Source: an unicellular cyanobacterium SU2 (GTDB lineage Bacteria; Cyanobacteriota; Cyanobacteriia; Cyanobacteriales; Microcystaceae). Taken from it: DNA of 64,000 nucleotides. The notes under the pieces are model-generated. The model searched no databases. It was not told the DNA's origin and saw only the letters and a list, made by a program, of their open reading frames with translations. Below, piece after piece: positions 48,536 to 56,342 of the stretch. The DNA lies in contig NEED01000048.1 in assembly GCA_002110465.1 (NCBI GenBank), positions 1 to 64,000 on the forward strand, in the 5' to 3' direction. Both the position numbers and the translations under genes were made by a program. Every line of letters begins with the position of its first letter. Within the stretch, counting starts at the first letter, position 1.

Positions 48536-51344
48536 CTGGTAAATATTTCGGTGCTACTACTTTTAAATTAGACCCCGACTGGATTGACTCTTTTAAAGCC
48601 ATTGAAAACCCAGAAATTGCCTCGTATTTGTCGGAATACGCTTTCAAGAAAAGTTCTCTGACCGCTTGTTCATCAGGATTATTGGCTACCAGGGCTAATT
48701 GCACAGGTGCGGGATAGTAACGGCAAATACTGATAGTTCCACTGTCATCAAGCAGCCAATTGGTGTACAATCCATAAGCTTTGGGATAGAAATTGGCACA
48801 TAAGGCTACTAACTCTTCTGGATACCCTAGAATCTCAATGAAACTCTTGATAGCTGTTGGTTGTATTCGTCCAATAATTCTAGTGTTCAGGTTCTGAAAA
48901 ATTTGTTGTCCCGAAGCTGAATTGTAGATAGAATTGGGGTCTTGAGCCGAAAGCACAACTCTAACTCCTGATTTAGAGCCATTAGAGATAATTGAGGCGA
49001 CTAAATCGACAATAGAGGGGAATTTAAAGAGAATAGGGCTTTCATCAATAAAAAAGATACTAATGGGAAACGCCATCGCTCGTCTTAGTGCAGCAGCGTA
49101 GGCAACCAAGGAGAGAATAGCTGCATCCTCGTTTTCGGAGATTTGGCGCAGTGCCAGAACCATCAAGGCTGCATTGGTAGGAACAGAGGAAGGCTTTGAT
49201 ATAGCCTCTCCCACCCGACTTTCTGTCCAGTATTGCAACCGAAGACTGATTTGCTCGAGGGCTTTGGGCAGAAGGGATGATGTATTCCCAAAAGGAATGG
49301 TATTGTGATTGCTTGTTGACGTCGAGCGTAGTCGAGACGTCAGTTGTTCAAAAGCCCCTGCTTTAACCAAATCTCGGAAATAAGCGAGAAAGTCTTTTAA
49401 AGTAGGCATTAATTCCCAATTAGACGACCCTAAGCCCCCTAATTCTGCTGTTTCATACCTTTGTTGAATAGTGGTATCCCCGAAGAATCGGTTCATACTT
49501 TGGTATAAAACCGTCCTAACGGTCTGGTTAAGGAGAATATCAGGGCTTTCTCCCACTACCATTACTTGAAGGCAAGAAACGAGGAAATCCTTGTAATCCT
49601 CAAACCGTTCAAGCCGTTTATTTTCTGGTAGACGACGTAAATCAGGGCGATCAAACAAATTAACCGATTTCTCCCCTACATCAAAATAGGCTCCCTGATT
49701 GCCCATGAATTCGGTATAAGTGGTGTAAGTAGAAGTTCCATCGGGTTTGGGGTAATCGATCGCCACTACAGGAATGTTTCTAGGCAATGCCTGGGTGAGG
49801 ACACCCCCGACTAACACGGATTTCCCGGAGCGGGTTGTGCCAAAAACCCCGATATGACGATGTTTGTCGTTTCCTGCGTTGAACAAGTCAATAAATAAAG
49901 GGGTTCCCCCGTCTTCCCCGATTAATTCGAGTCCCTCCGTATCTCGACTATGAGTTTTGATTAGGGGCAAGAAACCTGGCACTTCCCCACTCAGATAGAG
50001 TTGTCGTCTCCCGACAAACGGGCTACCTAAAAGTTTTTCGTCTACGATGGGCAGGGTTTGTCGCCACATATCCCAAGTGATGTGACGTTCTCGTACTACC
50101 CACGCCGGACGATGAAAGCAATTTTCTATATAGCGAATGGCTTCTTCTAAATCCTCCAAAGTTTTGCGTTTAACTAAGATGGTGGTAGCTAAGTAAAATG
50201 CTGTCTCCCCAGATAGCATTCTTTCTTGCGCTTCTTCCCCGAATCTCGCTGAAAACTTAGAAGCCACGTCAGCTTCATTTCTCTCAGAGAGGTATTTGGC
50301 CTTTGATGTGGCTTGTTTGGTAACTCTCCCCATTTTCCAAGCCACGCGCTTGCTGTTTCCGGCTTCAAGTTGAGTAATGATTTCGGTGTCAGTAACCAGA
50401 TCTTTGGCGACAATATCCCAGAGATAGTGGAGTTGAGAGCGTTTGTTAGCCCACCCCCCAGGTTTTTCCCAAAAGGTTAATACACCGAGATATTTGTCCC
50501 CCAATTTGACATATTCTTTGTGAAATTCGGGTTCAGTTTCTACCATTAAGGTGGTTCCGTGAACCTGGGATTTAACCTCCTCTGTTACCCCAGACGGTGA
50601 GACTATTAGTTGTTGCGGAACTTTTATTGGTGGCGATTGATTAATTCTTTGCCATTGATAGTCCCACAATTGTTGTGGTGTCAGGGGTTTGATGCGTAAA
50701 CCTAGTTTGATTTCTAGAATTTGCTTCCAGTGAACGAAACCGTCTCCCCAGGCTCGTTTAAGCAATTTCTTGATTTGATTGGTTTTGACACGCCCTGATT
50801 GATTTTTGAATTTGTTCCAGATTTCATTGCACCTATCGAGTGCTTTATCGAGCCAGTCACGATGTTTGCCCCCCGACGAAGCTTGGTAGGTACAGAATAT
50901 GTGCAATGATTTGGGCTCTCTCAAACCCTCACGAGACAGTTGACGAATTCTACCTCGCTCCCCAGCTAGGAGGAATCGCAACTCATCACTTGGAGAGTCT
51001 TTGATTAATTTTTGCAAATGTTTTTGTCTGTCGGCATCTGATTGATATGCACCTAAGTGGAAAGTGATTCTTTCCCCTACAGGGAGATCTTTTAGTCCTC
51101 CTTCAATCAAATCAAAGGTTTTGTTCAGTTTGGAGTCGCTTAGGAAGCTGTGAATGCCGGGGGTTGAAAAACCGAAAACTAAGGTAAAAGGCGATTTTGG
51201 GTTTTTCTTAAGTAGATATGCCCCTACATTCATGCCCCGAAAGCGGAATGATACCATTGTCTGATAATGAACCGAATCCTCAAATGGTTGCAAAACGACA
51301 GTCTGCCTTTTGATTTTTGGTTTGGTGGCAGTAGCTCTTGGCAT
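48504..51344 (-). CDS. VirB4/TraC-like T4SS ATPase
   Basis: A 946-residue protein. Walker A GTTRSGKS lies near residues 499-506 and Walker B is SIFFIDESPILF; the C-terminal domain contains VVLSAQDPNSIY. VirB4 powers pilus assembly and substrate transfer. The frame is open to 51503, but those residues are heptamer repeat read-through; GGAG six bases before the ATG at 51344 marks the start. The last residues (VSSVLGVRG) also come from a repeat. VirB4 is the most conserved T4SS marker, and the cyanobacterial mating-pair type (MPF-C) is a likely assignment. Confidence 0.9.
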   Translation of the reverse strand: MPRATATKPKIKRQTVVLQPFEDSVHYQTMVSFRFRGMNVGAYLLKKNPKSPFTLVFGFSTPGIHSFLSDSKLNKTFDLIEGGLKDLPVGERITFHLGAYQSDADRQKHLQKLIKDSPSDELRFLLAGERGRIRQLSREGLREPKSLHIFCTYQASSGGKHRDWLDKALDRCNEIWNKFKNQSGRVKTNQIKKLLKRAWGDGFVHWKQILEIKLGLRIKPLTPQQLWDYQWQRINQSPPIKVPQQLIVSPSGVTEEVKSQVHGTTLMVETEPEFHKEYVKLGDKYLGVLTFWEKPGGWANKRSQLHYLWDIVAKDLVTDTEIITQLEAGNSKRVAWKMGRVTKQATSKAKYLSERNEADVASKFSARFGEEAQERMLSGETAFYLATTILVKRKTLEDLEEAIRYIENCFHRPAWVVRERHITWDMWRQTLPIVDEKLLGSPFVGRRQLYLSGEVPGFLPLIKTHSRDTEGLELIGEDGGTPLFIDLFNAGNDKHRHIGVFGTTRSGKSVLVGGVLTQALPRNIPVVAIDYPKPDGTSTYTTYTEFMGNQGAYFDVGEKSVNLFDRPDLRRLPENKRLERFEDYKDFLVSCLQVMVVGESPDILLNQTVRTVLYQSMNRFFGDTTIQQRYETAELGGLGSSNWELMPTLKDFLAYFRDLVKAGAFEQLTSRLRSTSTSNHNTIPFGNTSSLLPKALEQISLRLQYWTESRVGEAISKPSSVPTNAALMVLALRQISENEDAAILSLVAYAAALRRAMAFPISIFFIDESPILFKFPSIVDLVASIISNGSKSGVRVVLSAQDPNSIYNSASGQQIFQNLNTRIIGRIQPTAIKSFIEILGYPEELVALCANFYPKAYGLYTNWLLDDSGTISICRYYPAPVQLALVANNPDEQAVRELFLKAYSDKYEAISGFSMALKESIQSGSNLKVVAPKYLPDVSSVLGVRG

Positions 51345-51362
51345 GATTATCTCCATTGGGGA

Positions 51363-51591
51363 GAGGCAATGGGCATTCTTGTAATGGGCAATGGGCAATG
51401 GGCAATGGGCAATGGGCAATAGTCGGATTGGTTGATAGGAATCAATAAACTTGTTTCCCCCTTGTTTTGTCCACATTTTGGCTAAAAATCTCATTAAAGA
51501 CATTTTTTTGTTTATTTTGGCAAAAAAACTATTTTTAGCTTTTTATGTTCCCTATTGCCTATTGCCTATTCCCTATTGCCTATTCCCTTGA
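51363..51591. repeat. Heptamer inverted pair between VirB4 and VirB3
   Basis: Left arm: six or more GGCAATG heptamers (51363-51422). Right arm: TTGCCTATTCCCTATTGCC and similar (51548-51591). The interior of about 120 bases is AT-rich and has no gene. The hairpin would lie in the operon message directly before the VirB4 ribosome site and may affect its translation. Confidence 0.8.
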
Positions 51592-51594
51592 TTT

Positions 51595-51885
51595 CTAAGT
51601 TTTTTGAGAAAGAAGTGGAATATACAAAACTCCGGCTCGTACTACATTTGGTGCTTTCTTTAATCGACTAAAGAAAAGCCAGGGTTTATTGCCCAGAAGA
51701 AGGAGAAAAATGCCTGAACTGCACGAAACCGTTATCCCTGCTATCAACCACGAAAAGCCTAGTAATTCTTTGAGGTAGTACGTTGGCAAGCCTAATCCGA
51801 TAAAGACCATGACTTGGTAGAAGTTAAACGGGCCTACTTTGGGTTGTAACGAAAGAGCGCGGTTAACTCGGCGAAATTCTGACAT
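51595..51885 (-). CDS. VirB3/TraL-like membrane protein
   Basis: A 96-residue protein with two membrane helices (FNFYQVMVFIGLGLPTYYL and SWLIAGITVSCSSGIFLLLL). It lies between pilin and VirB4 genes, exactly where VirB3/TraL sits in other systems. It helps place VirB4 and the pilin in the inner membrane. Confidence 0.7.
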   Translation of the reverse strand: MSEFRRVNRALSLQPKVGPFNFYQVMVFIGLGLPTYYLKELLGFSWLIAGITVSCSSGIFLLLLGNKPWLFFSRLKKAPNVVRAGVLYIPLLSQKT

Positions 51886-51920
51886 TTTTCTATACCTGAA
51901 TCTGACAAATTGGATTGAGT

Positions 51921-52015
51921 GAGTTCGGGGTTAGGCTTCGGTCGTGAACTTCGACAAGGCTTCGACGGTGAGCTCAGCCGAACCGCTCAGTTACCGCTCA
52001 GCCGAACTCGGTTGA
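51921..52015. repeat. GC-rich palindromic repeat after the pilin gene
   Basis: GAGTTCGGGGTTAGGCTTCGG starts a hairpin-prone region with TTCGAC direct repeats and GCTCAGCCGAAC/CCGCTCAGCCGAACTCGG units, ending GTTGAGCC. Related sequence occurs at 53458-53518. It may act as attenuator between the pilin and VirB3 genes. Confidence 0.55.
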
Positions 52016-52020
52016 GCCAG

Positions 52021-52578
52021 TTAACCTCCTGCGCCGCCGCCACCAGTGGCAGGAACGATGATCACGCTCATCACATCGACTACGAATACCCCAAGCAGGG
52101 ACATGAGCATATTTCGTGCAAAGCCACTCATTTCTTGTCCTTGTTGAGAATCGTTCACGGCGTTCCATCCGGCAATTACTAAGAAGAAGATGTAGATAGC
52201 ACGGGCAGAGTTAACTACCATGTTCACAATGGGGGTGTAGTCTTCATCAGTGCCTGTGCCAAAAGAATCTGTCAAAAAGTCTTGCACCCTCGACAACAGA
52301 ACCGCATGGGATGGTTCAGCCCACAATGCAAGCATGAGCGGAATGGCAATTACACCTAAGACTGTTAAAAACTTACGCCGGTGCTTTTTTGACCAAGTAA
52401 ATTGTTGACTGGCTATGTATGCAGCACCTAATCCTACGAAACTCCAAAGGTAGGGCGCAGATGCTACCATTTGCAGGATGTACATGATGATCAGTGCTGA
52501 CATCAGTAGTTGTTCTTTCTTACGCTGGGGGGTCAAAGTTCTCTGACTTTGATTGGATGAAGAAGATTGTAAAAGCAT
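52021..52578 (-). CDS. VirB2-like pilin precursor
   Basis: A 185-residue protein, the first gene of the leftward transfer block, with GAGGA seven bases before its ATG. Hydrophobic stretches lie at residues 26-52 and 68-85, then a cleavage-like site ALWAEPSHA. The mature part has two membrane helices (AIYIFFLVIAGWNAV and MSLLGVFVVDVMSVIIVPA) joined by a short loop, the classical VirB2 fold, and a Gly-rich C-terminus. Length before the cleavage site is greater than usual. Confidence 0.65.
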   Translation of the reverse strand: MLLQSSSSNQSQRTLTPQRKKEQLLMSALIIMYILQMVASAPYLWSFVGLGAAYIASQQFTWSKKHRRKFLTVLGVIAIPLMLALWAEPSHAVLLSRVQDFLTDSFGTGTDEDYTPIVNMVVNSARAIYIFFLVIAGWNAVNDSQQGQEMSGFARNMLMSLLGVFVVDVMSVIIVPATGGGGAGG

Positions 52579-52842
52579 TGTAATATCCTCTACAATGAAA
52601 GGGAATTTTTTTGATTTCCAGTTGTCTGTGGCGAACAGGCGACTGTTGTTTTTTTGTCAAAGTTTTTGCCATAATGCGAGACTCTAATCAAAAAAGACAG
52701 ATTGGCTATCAATTTATATAGAGTTTTTCCTTGGCTGGATTAATGGCTGAACTTTATTTTTTGAAAAACTTGTTTTCGAGTATAGATAATTTATTAGAGG
52801 TTGTAAACCCCTTTTTTTTTCTTTTATATTTTCTTTCTTTTC

Positions 52843-52896
52843 GTCTAGCACTTTGCTAGACAATTTCTTTTTTTCTATCTAGCAAAGTGCTAGACA
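52843..52896 (+). promoter_or_regulatory. Two inverted operator palindromes
   Basis: GTCTAGCA-CTT-TGCTAGAC (52843-52861) and the inverted copy TCTAGCA-AAG-TGCTAGA (52878-52894) are near perfect palindromes with centres 34 bp apart. They lie between the divergent pilin and ribbon-helix-helix genes, directly upstream of the latter's promoter. The architecture is that of autoregulation by a dimeric repressor. Confidence 0.75.
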
Positions 52897-52919
52897 ACCG
52901 ATTCTATTCTTGATAAGAT
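52891..52919 (+). promoter_or_regulatory. Promoter of the ribbon-helix-helix gene
   Basis: TAGACA (-35, 52891-52896), a 17-base spacer, and TAAGAT (-10, 52914-52919). The -35 overlaps operator 2, so bound repressor would exclude RNA polymerase. The ATG follows 27 bases after the -10. Confidence 0.55.
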
Positions 52920-52946
52920 AATTGCCAAAGATTAAAATTTTTAAAT

Positions 52947-53297
52947 ATGACAAAAAGATTTCAACTTAATGTTCGGATTAAACCGAATCTCTATGAAAAG
53001 TTTCAGCAAAAACTTCAAAAAAGTGGAGAAAGCACCTCTCAATTAATCACTAGATGGATTGAGTCTTTTGTCAAAGAACCTTACTCTTCTTTTTCCGAGA
53101 GTAGCCTTGATTCTGAAATGGATAATAGTGCCAAGGTTCCTTTAGAGATACTTGGGCAAGTTAACGAAAAACTTGATGAGCTTAACCAAAAGGTTAACCA
53201 ATTAGAAGAACAGCATAAATTACTGCTCACTCTCCTTGAGCTTCAGTCAAATTCCTTCGCTCTTAAACTTAAGCAAAAAGACCACTATCTTGCTTAA
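52947..53297 (+). CDS. Ribbon-helix-helix regulator with coiled-coil tail
   Basis: A 116-residue protein. Residues 3-42 (FQLNVRIKPNLYEKFQQKLQ, then GESTSQLITRWIESFV) match the CopG/Arc ribbon-helix-helix fold; residues 65-100 form a coiled coil (VNEKLDELNQKVNQLEEQHK). It is the only gene on the plus strand in this region and is directly adjacent to two palindromes, so it very likely binds them and controls itself and perhaps the transfer block. Similar small proteins regulate conjugation in other plasmids. Confidence 0.75.
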   Translation: MTKRFQLNVRIKPNLYEKFQQKLQKSGESTSQLITRWIESFVKEPYSSFSESSLDSEMDNSAKVPLEILGQVNEKLDELNQKVNQLEEQHKLLLTLLELQSNSFALKLKQKDHYLA

Positions 53298-53359
53298 AGC
53301 GTAAAGTTGAGATTTATATTCGCTTTAGTAAATCATTCAATTTTTTAGTTTATTACTAA

Positions 53360-53520
53360 CCTGAGTTCGACGTAAGGAAATCTATGGACAACTTGCAACA
53401 ATCGGGGAGTCTGAACACCTGATTCTATCGTTGAACAAATAATAACTCCGAACCCCGAATTCCGTTCGGCTGAAGCGGAAACTGAGCGTTGTCGAAGCTC
53501 ACGGCCGAAGCCTAACACCT
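53360..53520. repeat. Dispersed repeat A, copy 2
   Basis: The first 98 bases (53360-53457) match 48393-48490. It is followed by a different right side, CCGTTCGGCTGAAGCGG and TTGTCGAAGCTCACGGCCG, related to the 51921-52015 repeat. It ends three bases before the stop codon of the 53524 gene. Confidence 0.85.
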
Positions 53521-53523
53521 TCC

Positions 53524-54738
53524 TCACGTTATTAATGAGCCGAATCCTTTCTTTTTCGGCTTATTCTGATTTCCTTTTTGAGATTTAGACCCATTTTTGA
53601 ACAACCTTAATTTGGTGAAGTGGTACATTTTTATTTGACCACTTGTCAATCTTACTGAGACTGATTCTCCTACCTGAGCAACCACTTGACCTTCAGCCAC
53701 AAAGTTGTCTTCTGTTATGGCGACTCTGGCATTTTTTGAGAATTTTAATTCATTGTTATTATCTTGATGTTCAATCTCGTTGTTGACAATATTCAAGGGA
53801 TTAATTTGTTCAAAGTTCTTCTGTTTCATCTCCTCTAAGAGAGCTTCATATTTCTGTTGTATCTCCTCTAGTTTTGTTTCGTATTCTTGTTTGATGTTCT
53901 CTAATTGTGCTTCAGTGGGGGGAGAGAAATCTTCTGAATGTTGGTCGTCGTTTTTTGAGTTAGAAGTGTTGGCAGTATTGGCATTTTCTAGGTCTTCGAT
54001 CCGTTCTTGCAAAGCCTGAACATATGACTCTGTGTATTTCTTTGGTTCTGGCTTAATCAAACTCCTGGTTTTGTATCCTAGCTTGTCCAAAGCCGCGATC
54101 GCGTCGTCGGTGTAGGGTTCGATTTTCCCTGTGGCTTCACAAACTGGACGGGATGCTTCTACTGCCATTTTTGTGGCTAGTTCTTCAATGGCAGGTAAGT
54201 TTTCTGGACTCACTTTTTTGATTTTGTGTTGAATCAATTGCCAATCACAACAGAGCATCCTCTCTCCTTCACAGAGGTATTTTTGGACTGGGCTATCAAA
54301 GGAGCATTTGATTGATTTGATGGTGTGTTTCACCCCGTTTTTTCCTTCTTTGATCAGATACCTCGCCACCCCTTCAACGGTTTTTGTTAATTGCTTGAGT
54401 GCTGATTTACTCCAGTGGTTGAGATGGTAGAGATCTTTTTGAAACTTTTCAGGGAGTTCTTTGTACCAACAGTAGAAATTGAAGGCTACTTGCGCCCAAT
54501 TGCCTTGAAATTGCTGCTTCCACTCTTTAAACAAAGTCCTAGCTCGTTTTATGTAGCGATTCGGGTTTTCCTCTTTGGCAATATCAATGCACTTTTCCCA
54601 CGCTTGAGAGGTCAATCGTCCTAGCTCGAGCAAGTAGGTGATCGTGGTTTGAGTCCAGTCTGTGAGGCAATCGTGGCACTTGGCTCCGATTTCGTCGAGA
54701 GATAGGGTTACTTGGGGATCTACGCTTATATATTCCAT
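53524..54738 (-). CDS. Hypothetical coiled-coil protein with KOW-like end
   Basis: A 404-residue protein starting at MEYISVDPQVTLS. The N-terminal 230 residues are helical and Trp/Cys-rich (WTQTTITYLLELGRLT, CCDWQLIQHKIKK). Residues 260-310 form a coiled coil (LENIKQEYETKLEEIQQKYEA). The C-terminus (ARVAITEDNFVAEGQVVAQVG) looks like a small KOW/SH3-type barrel. Such plasmid proteins occur next to transfer genes but have no known function. It has its own well-defined promoter. Confidence 0.55.
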   Translation of the reverse strand: MEYISVDPQVTLSLDEIGAKCHDCLTDWTQTTITYLLELGRLTSQAWEKCIDIAKEENPNRYIKRARTLFKEWKQQFQGNWAQVAFNFYCWYKELPEKFQKDLYHLNHWSKSALKQLTKTVEGVARYLIKEGKNGVKHTIKSIKCSFDSPVQKYLCEGERMLCCDWQLIQHKIKKVSPENLPAIEELATKMAVEASRPVCEATGKIEPYTDDAIAALDKLGYKTRSLIKPEPKKYTESYVQALQERIEDLENANTANTSNSKNDDQHSEDFSPPTEAQLENIKQEYETKLEEIQQKYEALLEEMKQKNFEQINPLNIVNNEIEHQDNNNELKFSKNARVAITEDNFVAEGQVVAQVGESVSVRLTSGQIKMYHFTKLRLFKNGSKSQKGNQNKPKKKGFGSLIT

Positions 54739-54784
54739 TTGTGAGCTTAATTGACTTTAAATAGCAACGACGATCATTGTTCTC

Positions 54785-54846
54785 AGTAGCTATTTTTGCT
54801 TAATAGCTACTATAGTGACACTGCAAGAAAAAATCAAGTGACACTA
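54785..54846 (-). promoter_or_regulatory. Promoter with operators for the 53524 gene
   Basis: On the minus strand TTGATT (54832-54837), a 17-base spacer, and TATAGT (54809-54814) form a good sigma-70-type promoter. GTGACACT (plus strand) occurs at 54815-54822 and 54839-54846, 24 bp apart, flanking the -35. An AGTAGCTAT/ATAGCTACT inverted repeat (54785-54811) spans the start site. This suggests a repressed gene. Confidence 0.6.
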
Positions 54847-54980
54847 CAAACAGGAGAAGAACTTCAACGCCCAATTGTCGGTTATAGGTGAGTTGGTTTA
54901 GACAAAGTTGACAAATCCGCACCGAAAATCACCGATTTTTCGGCTATGAAAAGATCTTCCCAAAACAAGCTTGGTCACGT

Positions 54981-55805
54981 CTAAGTAAGTGACGAACGTC
55001 GTCGAATCAATTTGAAAGAAAGTTCTCGAAACTTTGAATGAGAAGGGAATAATTCTTTAACTTTTCCTCGATAATCTTCTATATTTATCTCGGTTTCATC
55101 CAGGGAAATTTGTTCTAAACAAACACCACGATTGGATTCTTCTTGTCCATCGAAAGATTTCCAACGCAGCATTTGTCTGGCAGCAGTAGGTTCCCCTTTG
55201 CGAGATTTTTGAAGATCGGAGGTGACACGAATTTGGCTAACACCCCCAAAATTGTCTTGATAGGACTGAAAAAGCCTTGATTGTAATTCCTCTACTTGTA
55301 AAGACTTCGGCAAAATCCCTGTAACCCTGAGTGATAATAGCTGCTCTACAAGTTCTAACGTCTTGTGTTTTGGGTCAACCATCGCCACCGTACATAACGG
55401 AGGGCGGTAAATCTCTTGAATGAGCTTTCCTTGATGGTCATATTTTTCGAGAAAAGCCGCCGAATCGAGTGCCAGTTTTTTGCTCTGATTGAGTATATCC
55501 CAAGCATCTGTGTCATTTAGTTTGCTTGTCTGCGAACGAGGTTTGACTTCACAAGCGAATAATGCAAAAGGCAAATTACCGTAGTAACCCCTTGTTGGCT
55601 GTCCTTCTAAATTAGCTTTAATTAATAAACTCAGAGCTTCATAGTAGCTTGTCACACCATGAAAATCAAAATTTCGTGGCTGTTCTTGTTCTAATTTTTC
55701 TTTAAGTTCTTCACTTAAATTAGCGGGAAAATTGAAAAAGTTGGAGAGGTTGAATATATAGTCTGAATCTGAATGACAAAAAAGGATTTTAATGGGACGA
55801 GCCAT
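54981..55805 (-). CDS. Hypothetical protein with receiver-like N-terminus
   Basis: A 274-residue protein. The first 180 residues alternate strands and helices (KILFCHSDSDYIFNL, LCTVAMVDPKHKTLELVEQL, VTGILPKSLQVEELQ), which resembles a degenerate response-regulator receiver: ILPKSL could hold the conserved Lys, but phosphoacceptor Asp positions are not clear. The rest is basic. No recognised family. It stands alone between the transfer block and the secretion cluster. Confidence 0.45.
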   Translation of the reverse strand: MARPIKILFCHSDSDYIFNLSNFFNFPANLSEELKEKLEQEQPRNFDFHGVTSYYEALSLLIKANLEGQPTRGYYGNLPFALFACEVKPRSQTSKLNDTDAWDILNQSKKLALDSAAFLEKYDHQGKLIQEIYRPPLCTVAMVDPKHKTLELVEQLLSLRVTGILPKSLQVEELQSRLFQSYQDNFGGVSQIRVTSDLQKSRKGEPTAARQMLRWKSFDGQEESNRGVCLEQISLDETEINIEDYRGKVKELFPSHSKFRELSFKLIRRRSSLT

Positions 55806-55961
55806 ATTGGGATTTCATGAGCTAAATCTAAGAAAACACAAATGAGAACCTGATAAATTGACACTATTTTTTCAACCTAAGTCGTTTCAACCTCTCACTT
55901 ATCGTTGATCTCGATATAAAGAATAGCAAATAAATTGATTTTCTGCCACAACCTTTCATTA

Positions 55962-55976
55962 CAGTATTGAATACTG
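55962..55976. promoter_or_regulatory. Perfect palindrome before the 56012 gene
   Basis: CAGTATT-G-AATACTG is a perfect 7-bp inverted repeat centred at 55969, 36 bases before the ATG of a likely DNA-binding protein. It fits an autoregulatory operator. Confidence 0.45.
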
Positions 55977-56011
55977 CTCAAAATTAAGATCTCTGACCAA
56001 TTTACTCATCA

Positions 56012-56332
56012 ATGACATATAATATAACCGACTCTTTAGATCCAGAAAGTTTTTGTCAAAAATGGATACCTCGATTAACAGGAATACAACCACATCAACG
56101 AGGATATCGAACGCTTTCTTGTCAACTACTGAGTTTTGTTTTGGGAAAATCTCAAGGAACTGTTCAGAATTGGTTTCTACCAGCGAAGTCGTCGGGGTAT
56201 CGTCGTCCAGAAAAAATCGTAGGACGATATTTAAGAGCTCTTGACTTGATTTGGGAGATTGAAACGATGTTTCCTTCCTCTTTCTACCAAACCAGAGATT
56301 ACTTACAGCAGAACCCAGACCAAACCGATTAA
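56012..56332 (+). CDS. Small helix-turn-helix-like regulator
   Basis: A 106-residue protein. The segment LSCQLLSFVLGKSQGTVQNW resembles a helix-turn-helix, as in transposase or phage regulator N-termini, followed by a basic stretch (KSSGYRRPEKIVGRYLRAL). Its stop is only 10 bases before the start of the TpsB gene, so the two are likely co-transcribed and this protein may regulate the secretion pair. Confidence 0.55.
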   Translation: MTYNITDSLDPESFCQKWIPRLTGIQPHQRGYRTLSCQLLSFVLGKSQGTVQNWFLPAKSSGYRRPEKIVGRYLRALDLIWEIETMFPSSFYQTRDYLQQNPDQTD

Positions 56333-56342
56333 TACATCATTG

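Larger units (their letters stand above)
52579..52946. other. Divergent regulatory gap of the transfer block
   Basis: The gap carries two operators and the rightward promoter. A leftward promoter for the pilin gene must lie between about 52600 and 52840, where TTGACA is seen on the minus strand at 52652-52657 but without a good -10. Several T and A runs occur near 52812-52840. No RNA gene is seen. Confidence 0.5.

Noticed and set aside
51345-51503. N-terminal extension of the VirB4-like protein
   Set aside because: It translates heptamer repeats (LPIAHCPLPIAH) and lacks a ribosome site, whereas the ATG at 51344 has GGAG.
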